A stretch of DNA of 43,307 nt. Source: Gemmatimonadales bacterium (lineage in GTDB: Bacteria > Gemmatimonadota > Gemmatimonadetes > Gemmatimonadales > GWC2-71-9). The stretch spans positions 1-43,307 of the forward strand of contig JACDHV010000003.1 in assembly GCA_013820855.1 (NCBI GenBank). The letters run 5' to 3'. Within the stretch, counting starts at the first letter, position 1. Each line of letters starts with the position of its first letter. Shown piece by piece: positions 28,172 through 36,078 of the stretch. The translations under genes and the position numbers were made by a program. Under the pieces are notes generated by a model that was given only the letters and a program-made list of their open reading frames with translations, had not been told where the DNA came from and did no database searches.

Positions 28172-28768
28172 CTACTCCGGAGTCGGGGAGCGAAGCCGCT
28201 CCACGTCCTCGGGGTGATCGAGATCCGCGAGCACGGCCGGCGGCCATTCCATCACGGCGGCTTCGTCGTGGTAATCTCGAACGACGCCCCGGCCTCCCGT
28301 CTCATCTGCTCGGCCGAGGGCGGGAAAGAGGGGCCGGGCATAGAGCGTGGGTGGCGCCTGCACGCCGCCGTAGAGGGAGACCACCATCGGCGCCGAACCC
28401 TGACGGAACCTCTCGACCAGGCCCGCCACCATCGCGGATGTCACGAGCGGCATGTCGGCGAGGAGCACGACCGCGGCCTCGCAGTCGGCGGGGACCCGCT
28501 CGATGCCGGTCCTGAGCGAGTGGTGCATCCCACCCGCGTAGTCCGGGTTCACGACCAGCGTCACCTCCAGTCCCTGGAGTGCTTGCGCCACCCGGCTGGC
28601 CTCGAACCCGAGCACGACGATGACGGGCGCGAGACCCGCCTCGAGCGCCCGGCGCGCGGTCCGGCGGACCACGGCCTCCTCACCGAGGTCCACCAGCAGC
28701 TTGTTGGTGCCGAGCCGGGAGGAGGTGCCCGCGGCGAGCACCACGCCGGCCACGGGGCCGATGCGCAT
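28172..28768 (-). CDS. Nucleotidyltransferase family protein (MobA/MocA-like NTP transferase)
   Basis: VAGVVLAAGTSSRLGTNKLLVDLGEEAVVRRTARRALEAGL...VVLLADMPLVTSAMV...GGRGVVRDY. Confidence 0.9.
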   Translation of the reverse strand: MRIGPVAGVVLAAGTSSRLGTNKLLVDLGEEAVVRRTARRALEAGLAPVIVVLGFEASRVAQALQGLEVTLVVNPDYAGGMHHSLRTGIERVPADCEAAVVLLADMPLVTSAMVAGLVERFRQGSAPMVVSLYGGVQAPPTLYARPLFPALGRADETGGRGVVRDYHDEAAVMEWPPAVLADLDHPEDVERLRSPTPE

Positions 28769-28776
28769 CTCCACGG

Positions 28777-29667
28777 TCACCTCCGGCGCGGCCAGAGCGC
28801 GCCGAGTCGGAAGTCCCATTCGGGGGGGTCGAACGCCTTGTTGCCGCCGGTCGGGTAGTGCGTCAGCTCGCCGACGACGATCCGGTCGTTCTTCAGGGCG
28901 TAGAGATCCACCCGCACGAAGTCGAACTCCTGTGCCAGGCACTCCGCGAGCATCCGCATCCTGCCGAAGCTCGAGGGCAGTGGGATGTCGGGCCCGGGCG
29001 GGTAGTACATCCGGAGTGCCGCCGGGCTGCCGTCGGGATGGTAGAAGTTGCGGGTGTGTCGCGTGAACCGGTCGAAGTCCACCTGCACCAGCGCCGCGGT
29101 GCCCCCGAAGCACAGCCACTTCCAGTCGGGTGGGATGTTCCCCTCTTCCCCTTCGAGGAGCTCCTCGATCACGAGCCGGGGACGAATACCCCGGTAGCCC
29201 CACTCGCCGTTCTTCCGCCAGTAGGGGTAGGCCAGCCATCCGCGGGCGCGCTCGACGATCGCCGAGCGGGTGGCGTCGTCGTCGGACGTGACGACTGCCG
29301 TCATGCCGCTCCCGTGGGTCGCCTTCACGACGTAACGGGCCGGGAGCTCCAGACGTCGCAGCTCGTCCGGGGCGTCGAGCACGCCGTAGAGGTCCGGCAG
29401 GTGTCCGGGACCGGCTCGCCGCTCGACGAAGTCGCGCAACGCGAGCTTGTCGGAGGTGACCGTGAGGAGCGGATCGCGGTCGCGCGCCATCTTGAGGAAC
29501 AGGTGGTGGGTGAGCGTCCGCGGGTTGGAAACGGGGAGAGGCGATCCGTGCCAGAGCAGGTGGCGCAGGCGCTGGAAGCCCATCGGCGGCAGGAGCGACG
29601 CCACGCTGCGTATCCGGCGCCAGAGCCTCCGCGAGCGCCGGAGCGCGGGCGTGACGTCAGGAGACAT
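28777..29667 (-). CDS. TupA-like ATP-grasp family protein
   Basis: SDKLALRDFVERRAG...RYVVKATHGSGMTAVV...EELLEGEEGNIPPDWKWLCFGGTAALVQVDFDRFTRHTRNFYHPDG...DFVRVDLYALKNDRIVVGELTHYPTGG. Confidence 0.88.
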   Translation of the reverse strand: MSPDVTPALRRSRRLWRRIRSVASLLPPMGFQRLRHLLWHGSPLPVSNPRTLTHHLFLKMARDRDPLLTVTSDKLALRDFVERRAGPGHLPDLYGVLDAPDELRRLELPARYVVKATHGSGMTAVVTSDDDATRSAIVERARGWLAYPYWRKNGEWGYRGIRPRLVIEELLEGEEGNIPPDWKWLCFGGTAALVQVDFDRFTRHTRNFYHPDGSPAALRMYYPPGPDIPLPSSFGRMRMLAECLAQEFDFVRVDLYALKNDRIVVGELTHYPTGGNKAFDPPEWDFRLGALWPRRR

Positions 29668-30725
29668 CGGCCCGCAAGCCGAGGAATGCCGCATAGCGCC
29701 GGGCAGCCGCGCCGACCACGTGGCGCGCCGTAGAGTCGAGGCGTGTGAATGGGTTCAAGGAGATCCTGACGGAGCTCTCCCTCGTCGTCCTCGTCCACGT
29801 CCCCACGACCCGGCCGTTCACGACGATCGCGGGTCGGAGGATGTCCATGCCGTTCACCCCTCGCTCATGCGCCGGCGCGAGGATGGCGGCGCGATCGCGG
29901 TAGGCGACGGTATACTCGTCGAACGCCGGCAGGAGCCACGCCCGTCGTGAGGACGTGTCGGCCCGCTTGGCTGCCATCCAGTACCTCCGGCCTGCCAGCT
30001 CGTGAGAGACGAGCTGCCCGCTCGCCATGGCCAGGCCACCCATCGCCTCCCGGAGCGGAAGCCCCGACCACCAGGCGAAGGCGTGGAGGGCGGCGGGGCC
30101 GTGGCTGGTGAAGTAGCGTCGCGCCAGCTCGGCCAGCGCCTCGTCCCGGGCCATCCGCTTCCCTGGGGGCACCCATTCCTCCAGCAGGACGAACGTCTGG
30201 TGCTTCCCCTCCCGCGGGCCGACGCAGATGAGACCATCGTGCGCCAGGCGCCAGGTGAGGTGGAGACCCCGCCCGCCCGCGGTCGAAAGTCCCGCGCGGT
30301 CCAGCGTCCGATAAAGCGCGTCCCGGGCGAGGGACCGTCCCCCTTCCAGCGCCTCGACTACGACTTTGCGACTCCGGGCCAGCGCTTTCGCATCCAGGCC
30401 ATAGTCCCGCTCCAGTCGCGCCGCGCTCGACGCCACCACGCGGGGTGTCATCAGCGCCAGCATTCAACGGGCGTCCTCTGCCGCCACGAAAATGCAGTGT
30501 GCCGCGCATCGGCCAGGTGCGGACGATTCTGCGGTCGGCGATGGCGCGCTCGACGAGGCGCTCCGTGCCGCCGCGGGTCCGGAGCCCTATGGCCCACAGC
30601 GAGCCCAGGTAATCCTGCGCCTGGACGGCACCCAGCCACCGCACCGGCTCGGCGGGATCGTCGAAGTCCGTCGCCGCAAGGCGCTGGCTCTGCAGACGGT
30701 GGCGGCGAAGGTTGGCGGGCATCAT
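29657..30725 (-). pseudogene. Winged-helix DNA-binding domain protein (HTH_42/YcaQ-like), frameshift plus in-frame stop
   Basis: N-part LGAVQAQDYLGSLWAIGLRTRGGTERLVERAIADRRIVRTWPMRGTLHF; C-part MLALMTPRVVASSAARLERDYGL...; the junction needs removal of one T and TGA to TGG to give HFVAAEDARWMLALM. Confidence 0.8.
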
Positions 30726-30838
30726 CGGCCGGAATTATATCAGCCGGGAAGCCGGGCGTCGTGTGTGCTCTTGCCCGCGAATCGGCCGCTCCATAGTGGG
30801 ACGGTGCCTCTTGGCCTCACCTCCACTGGAGAGCTCTC

Positions 30839-31957
30839 ATGGCTCGCTTCATCCCGAACGTGTCCGCGGCGACCGCGATCGGCGCCGCGCTGGTTCTTGC
30901 GTGCGCCGACCCCTCGTCTCCCGCCCCCGAATCCGCTTCCTCGCTCGAGTCGGCCTCTCACCCCGCCGGTGCACCGACGCTGCGGGTGCAGCACAGCGGC
31001 ACGACCAACCGGCTCCAGGCGATCAGCCCTGTCGATGCGAAGGCGGTGTGGGCCAGCGGCCTGGGGGGCACGTTCGTGCTCACCACCGACGGCGGCAGGC
31101 ACTGGGAAGCCGGGGTGGTGGAAGGGGCTGAGCTGCTGCAGTTCCGCGACGTGCATGGGGTGAGCGAGAAGGTGGCATATCTGCTGTCCACCGGCTTCGG
31201 CGAGGACTCGCGCATCTACAAGACGGTGGACGGCGGCAAGACCCGGACGTTGCAGTTCAAGAACCAGCACCCCAAGGGCTTCTACGACTGCTTCGACTTC
31301 TGGACCCCCGACCGGGGCATCACCACAGGCGACGCGGTGAACGGCCGACTTCCGGTGATTCGCACCAGGAACGGCGGCGCCGACTGGCGCAGGATCGCCG
31401 GCAAGCTGCCGCCGGCCCAGCCAGGCGAGGCGGCGTTCGCCGCCAGCGGCACCTGCGTCGCCACCCAGGGCACCGAGCACGGCTGGATCGCCACCGGGGC
31501 CGCGGAAAGGGCGAGAATCCTGGCCACCACCGATGGCGGCGACACCTGGAATTCGTACGACACGCCCATCGTGCAGGGCACGCCCGCCTCGGGCCTCTTC
31601 ACGGTGGCCTTCCGCGACCGCCGGCACGGCATCCTCGCCGGAGGCGATCTCGAAGCGCCCGACGCGCTCTCGGACAACGTCGCCCTGTCGAGCGACGGAG
31701 GAAGGACCTGGAACCTGATGAGCGGCACCCCGTTCCCGGGAGCCGCCTACGGGCTGAGCTACGTGTCCCCCGACGACCAGGGCTTCAGACGGACCGTGGT
31801 CATCACCGGACCGGCGGGCGCGGCCTGGACCAGGAATGAAGGGAAGAAGTGGCACCTGCTCGATGGGGTGCGCGACTACTGGGCCGTGGCCTTCGCCAAC
31901 CGCCGCCATGGATGGCTGGTGGGAACCGAGGGCAGGATCCTGAAGCTGGTCTTCTGA
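30839..31957 (+). CDS. YCF48/BNR-repeat (sialidase-like beta-propeller) lipoprotein
   Basis: Signal GAALVLACADPS; repeats GGTFVLTTDGGRHWEAG, IYKTVDGGKT, ILATTDGGDTWNSY, VALSSDGGRTWNLM, AWTRNEGKKWHLL. Confidence 0.85.
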   Translation: MARFIPNVSAATAIGAALVLACADPSSPAPESASSLESASHPAGAPTLRVQHSGTTNRLQAISPVDAKAVWASGLGGTFVLTTDGGRHWEAGVVEGAELLQFRDVHGVSEKVAYLLSTGFGEDSRIYKTVDGGKTRTLQFKNQHPKGFYDCFDFWTPDRGITTGDAVNGRLPVIRTRNGGADWRRIAGKLPPAQPGEAAFAASGTCVATQGTEHGWIATGAAERARILATTDGGDTWNSYDTPIVQGTPASGLFTVAFRDRRHGILAGGDLEAPDALSDNVALSSDGGRTWNLMSGTPFPGAAYGLSYVSPDDQGFRRTVVITGPAGAAWTRNEGKKWHLLDGVRDYWAVAFANRRHGWLVGTEGRILKLVF

Positions 31958-31967
31958 GCGCGAACGG

Positions 31968-33302
31968 CTACGCGGACCGGGCGGCCGCCTCTCCCGCCGC
32001 CCGGCCCGTCGCCCAGGCCCACAGAAAGTTGTAGCCGCCGATCGGGCCGAACGCGTCGAGCACCTCGCCGCAGATGAAGAGTCGGGGGTGGCGGCGGCTC
32101 TCCATGGTCCGCGGATCGATCTCCGCCAGGCTCACGCCGCCTCCCGTCACCTCCGCCTTCCGGTAGCCTTCGTCGCCGACCCAGGGCAGCTCGCCCCGCA
32201 CCAGCACGGAGATCAGTCGAAGCCGGTCCTCGCGGCGCAGCTGGGCCAGCGGATGGGACGCCGCTACGCCGGCCTGCATGGCGAGCGCGTCGGCGAGCCG
32301 CTCGGGCAGGTCGCGGCGGAGCACACCCGCCACCGTGCGCGTGCCCACCGGCTGGAGCGCCGACTCCCAACCCGCCTCGTCGCGCGCGGTCCACCGCACC
32401 GTGAGCCGGGCCGTGCCATCCGCCTCCTGGCGCGAGCGCACCAGGACGTGCGACACGTCCAGCACCGAGGGCCCGCTGTACCCGCGGTGGGTGAAGAGGA
32501 AGCCTCCCGAGGAGGCCGAGTGTCGGTGATCGCCACTCGCGCTGATGGTGACCGGGAGCGAGACACCGGCGAGCGCGCCGAATGGCGAGGGCCCGGCCAC
32601 GATCGGTGTCAGCGCCGCGTACGTCGGATGCAGGGTGTGCCCCAGCGCCCGCAGGATCGCGATCCCGCGGCCGTCACTTCCGGTGTTCGGGACCGACAGC
32701 CCGCCCGTCGCCACGACGACCGCATCCACCACGAGCGGCGCGGCGCCCTCGCGCTCGACCTCCCACCCGCGGGCGCGAGGAGCGAGACCGGTGACGAGCG
32801 TATCCGGCACGAAGCGCGCCCCCGCGCGGGCCGCCAGCGTCAGCAGGCCGTCGCGCACGTCGCGAGCGCGGTGCGAGGCCGGGAAGAGCTTCGCGGACTC
32901 CGGCTCTTCCACCAGCGGCATCCCCAGCCCGCGCTCGAAGAAGGCGACCTGGTCCGCCAGCGGCCAGGAGCGGAGGATCTTGCGGAGCGTGTTGGGTGAG
33001 GAGTCGGTGACGAAGCGGCGCTCGTCCACCCGCGCCGGGAGGATGTTGCAGCGGCCGCCGCCACTGATGAGGATCTTTCGCCCACCGTCTCGCGTACGCT
33101 CGAGCAGCAGCGTCTCGGCACCGGCGGTGGCCGCGAAGATCGCCGCCAGCGTCCCCGCGGCACCGGCTCCGACTATGGCGACGCGGCGATTCCGGATAGC
33201 CCCTCCAGGATCGAATTCGACGAGTGAACGGCGGGCAGGAAACTTACTTCCCTTGTCCCGACAGGTCGGCGTTTCTAGTATTGGCCCCTGCCGCGTCGCC
33301 AT
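31968..33302 (-). CDS. NAD(P)/FAD-dependent oxidoreductase, HI0933/YhiN (BaiN-like) family
   Basis: RRVAIVGAGAAGTLAAIFAATAGAETLLLERTRDGGRKILISGGGRCNI; C-terminus GGVSLAEIDPRTMESRRHPRLFICGEVLDAFGPIGGYNFLWAWATGRAAG; start uncertain. Confidence 0.93.
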   Translation of the reverse strand: MATRQGPILETPTCRDKGSKFPARRSLVEFDPGGAIRNRRVAIVGAGAAGTLAAIFAATAGAETLLLERTRDGGRKILISGGGRCNILPARVDERRFVTDSSPNTLRKILRSWPLADQVAFFERGLGMPLVEEPESAKLFPASHRARDVRDGLLTLAARAGARFVPDTLVTGLAPRARGWEVEREGAAPLVVDAVVVATGGLSVPNTGSDGRGIAILRALGHTLHPTYAALTPIVAGPSPFGALAGVSLPVTISASGDHRHSASSGGFLFTHRGYSGPSVLDVSHVLVRSRQEADGTARLTVRWTARDEAGWESALQPVGTRTVAGVLRRDLPERLADALAMQAGVAASHPLAQLRREDRLRLISVLVRGELPWVGDEGYRKAEVTGGGVSLAEIDPRTMESRRHPRLFICGEVLDAFGPIGGYNFLWAWATGRAAGEAAARSA

Positions 33303-33387
33303 GGTCAGAGCCCGCGCGTCCTTCCCGCGTCCCACCGAGGTGTTCGTGCTAGTCCCGTCTCCCACCGCTCGACCCAGCCGCTGAGCC

Positions 33388-34482
33388 GTGGGAGACGCAC
33401 TGCGCGTGACCTATCTCGTCCGTGCCGCTGCCCGGGATATCGAGGCGAGGGCCGAGTCGTTGCTGCTCGAGCAGACCGTCGAGCTGCCGCGCTCGAGCCT
33501 TCGCGAGCCGGCCGTGGTGGAGCGGGTCCTGGGGCAGGTCGAGCGCGTCGAAGCAGGGAGCGAAGGCAGCCACCGGGTGACCGTCACCCATCCTCTCGTC
33601 ACCACCGCCTTCGACCCGGCCCAGCTCCTCAACGTGCTCTTCGGCAATTCCTCGTTGCAGCCTGACGTGGTCCTCGCGGATGTGGAGCTTCCCGATTCGG
33701 CGTTCGATTGGCTTCCCGGTCCGCGGGCCGGCGTCGCTGGGCTGCGCGCCCTCACTGGGGTCAGGAGCCGGCCGCTTCTCGCGACGGCCCTGAAGCCCAT
33801 GGGACTCGAGCCGAAGCAGCTCGGCGCGCTCTGCCGCACTTTCGCCGCCGCCGGGATCGACCTGGTGAAGGACGATCACGGCCTCGCGGACCATCCATTC
33901 TGTCCCTTCGAGGCACGGCTCGAGGCCGGCCTGCGCGCCACCGAGGGCACGCCGACGCTGTACGTGCCGAACCTGATCGGCACTCCGGAGCGCGTACTGA
34001 GACAGCTCGAGACCGCCCGAGCGGGGGGAGCGAAGGCGGTGCTGATCTCCCCGATGATCGTGGGCCTTCCCCTGCTGCACCAGCTGGCGACTCTCCCGGA
34101 CGGTCTGCCGATCGTCGCGCATCCGTCGCTGGCGGGGGTCCTCCGCGCGGAGTCGACGGTCGTGCTGGGCAAGCTGTTCCGCTGGTACGGCGCCGACGCG
34201 GTGATCTTTCCTCATGCCGGCGGCAGGTTCACCTTCGACATGGAGACGTGCCGAGCGCTGGCCCGGACGCTTCGCGCCCCGTCCTCCCGTGCTCGGCCGA
34301 GCTTTCCGGTTCCCGCTGGAGGGCTCGACGTCGATCGGGTCGAGGAGACGCTGGCCTTCTACGGCGCCGACAGCATCCTGTTGATCGGCCGCGGTCTCTA
34401 CGAGGCGGGCGAAGACCTCTACGAGCGGACCCGTGCGCTGGTGGCCCGGGTGGCCCGGGCGGCGTCCGCGGAGCGCGCATGA
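33388..34482 (+). CDS. RuBisCO-like protein (Form IV, RuBisCO large-chain superfamily)
   Basis: 364 aa; LLATALKPMGLEPKQLGALCRTFAAAGIDLVKDDHGLADHPFCPFEAR (KPxxG; KDDH instead of KDDE), YVPNLIGTPERVLRQLETARAGGAKAVLISPMIVGL, HPSLAGVL, GLDVDRVEETLAFYGADSILLIGRGLY; GTG start. Confidence 0.88.
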   Translation: MGDALRVTYLVRAAARDIEARAESLLLEQTVELPRSSLREPAVVERVLGQVERVEAGSEGSHRVTVTHPLVTTAFDPAQLLNVLFGNSSLQPDVVLADVELPDSAFDWLPGPRAGVAGLRALTGVRSRPLLATALKPMGLEPKQLGALCRTFAAAGIDLVKDDHGLADHPFCPFEARLEAGLRATEGTPTLYVPNLIGTPERVLRQLETARAGGAKAVLISPMIVGLPLLHQLATLPDGLPIVAHPSLAGVLRAESTVVLGKLFRWYGADAVIFPHAGGRFTFDMETCRALARTLRAPSSRARPSFPVPAGGLDVDRVEETLAFYGADSILLIGRGLYEAGEDLYERTRALVARVARAASAERA

Positions 34483-34922
34483 AGACGCACATTCGACGGA
34501 CCGGCGATGGCCGGTGGGAGGGTGTCCCGGTGTCCGCCTACAAGCCGGGCGGCACTCACTTCGCGGGAATTACGCGGCAGCTGCTGTTCGACGGCGGCGA
34601 AGGGCTGGGCTGTCAGCTGCGGTACTTCGAGATCGAGCCGGGCGGGCACTCCTCGCTCGAGCGGCACCGCCACGTGCACGCGATCATGGTGATCCGCGGC
34701 GAGGGAAGGGTACTGGTCGGCGACCGTGTGCTGGATCTCGCCACTCACGACCTCGTGCGCGTACCTCCGCTGACCTGGCATCAATTCCGGGCCGGCGAGG
34801 GTGAGCCGTTCGGCTTCCTCTGCATGGTCGACTGCGGGCGGGACACGCCGGAGCGGCCGGACGCCGGCGTCCTGGCGGAGCTGCGCCGCGATCCGGCGGT
34901 CGCGGACTTCATCCGGGTCTGA
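34479..34922 (+). CDS. Cupin domain protein translationally coupled to the RuBisCO-like gene
   Basis: ATGA overlap with the RLP stop; cupin motif 1 GGHSSLERHRHVHAIMVIRGEGRVLVG, motif 2 LVRVPPLTWHQFRAG; C-terminal FLCMVDCGRDTPERP. Confidence 0.9.
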   Translation: MKTHIRRTGDGRWEGVPVSAYKPGGTHFAGITRQLLFDGGEGLGCQLRYFEIEPGGHSSLERHRHVHAIMVIRGEGRVLVGDRVLDLATHDLVRVPPLTWHQFRAGEGEPFGFLCMVDCGRDTPERPDAGVLAELRRDPAVADFIRV

Positions 34923-34969
34923 ATCCCGGCCTCTGCAGTCGAGTCGCCGGTAAATCCTTTCCCGCGGGT

Positions 34970-35551
34970 CTAGCGGTGCTCTCCCGTCGCGTTGCCGATG
35001 ACGGCCCCCAGGTCGTCGGGAGCGCGGTGCCGGCATTCGCGCCTGAGATCCTCGATGTCCGCCGAGAGGAAGGCGCCCAACAGGCCATCCATGGTGATCT
35101 CGAAGGCCGGCAGCTCCTTCTTGGCGACGCTGTTGGAGTACATCGCCAGCACCGCGCGCTCGTCGAAACGGTAGAAGGAGTACGTGGGATACCGCCCGAA
35201 CAGCCGCACCTGGATCGGCTTCTGGTACTCTCGAGCGAGGCGGGCGAAGTAGCGGTAGGCGTCCTCGACCATCGCGGGAATCAGCGGCCCATCGTCGAAG
35301 TGCTTCTCCAGCGAGAACATGAGCTCGTGGTTCTCCAGATCCGGCAGAAACACCTCCAGGCTCGTGCCTTCCCGGCCGAGAAACGCCTTGATCGCCGCGT
35401 CGTGATTCTCCCGCCAGCGCCGCGAGTGGATGAAGTACAGCACCATCGCGCTCGACGACCCGATGAGCTCATCGAACCGGTACACGAATCCGGCGAAGGT
35501 GCCGACCCGAACGATCCCGGGAGGCTCGGGCACGAGGGGTGTGGACGTCAT
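34970..35551 (-). CDS. Conserved hypothetical protein (possibly DUF5919-like)
   Basis: IVRVGTFAGFVYRFDELIGSSSAMVLYFIHSRRWRENHDAAIKAFLGREGTSLEVFLPDLENHELMFSLEKHFDDGPLIPAMVEDAYRYFARLAREYQ. Confidence 0.55.
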   Translation of the reverse strand: MTSTPLVPEPPGIVRVGTFAGFVYRFDELIGSSSAMVLYFIHSRRWRENHDAAIKAFLGREGTSLEVFLPDLENHELMFSLEKHFDDGPLIPAMVEDAYRYFARLAREYQKPIQVRLFGRYPTYSFYRFDERAVLAMYSNSVAKKELPAFEITMDGLLGAFLSADIEDLRRECRHRAPDDLGAVIGNATGEHR

Positions 35552-35599
35552 GGGCAGGATGCTAGCTCACTCGATGACCATCGGCAATTCGTGGCAGCC

Positions 35600-36078
35600 G
35601 ACCTCGACGGAGGCTGGCGCCTTGCGGGGCTCTGGGCCGAGGCCGATCTGGAGCACGCGGCCCGCGTAGACCCGCAGTCCGCCGAGGTGATCGGCGACCT
35701 CGGCGCGATCTACACCAGACTCCGGCGGTACCGGGAGGCCCGCGCCGCCCTCGAACGGGCCCGGGTGCTTCGGCCGTCCAGCTTGAGCCTGGCCCATGCC
35801 CGTGCGCGCCTCGCCGCGATGGAGGGCGACCTCGAGGGCATTCGCCAGGTGTTCCGCTCGATGGAGGAGATCGTGGGGCGGCGCCGCGTAGTGGCATACG
35901 TGGCGCTGAGGGAGGACCTGATCTGGGCACTCGACGACGAGGCTCGCCGCGCGGTGCTGGAGCTGACACCCGCATCCACGTTCTCGCCGGCAGGCCCGAG
36001 GAGGCGATCGACCGCCTCGTGGCGCTGGCCGACGAGCCGGGCCTCCGATCGGGACCGCTCTTCCGGATCGATGCCAGT
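35600..36078 (+). pseudogene. TPR-repeat protein fragment, apparently truncated at both ends
   Basis: EADLEHAARVDPQSAEVIGDLGAIYTRLRRYREARAALERARVLRPSSLSLAHARARLAAMEGDLEGIRQVFR...LIWALDDEARRAVLELTPASTF, then frame change to EAIDRLVALADEPGLRSGPLFRIDASL; abuts the GDH stop. Confidence 0.55.

Noticed and set aside
34436-34466. Short tandem repeat gtggcccgggtggcccggg
   Set aside because: Two imperfect copies inside the RLP coding sequence (VARVARA); ordinary codon-level repetition.
33388-34482. Reading the RuBisCO-superfamily gene as a functional carbon-fixing RuBisCO
   Set aside because: Key catalytic/metal-site motifs are substituted (KPM, KDDH), no loop-6 GKxEG-type motif seen, and no small subunit or phosphoribulokinase nearby; Form IV-like is the better reading.
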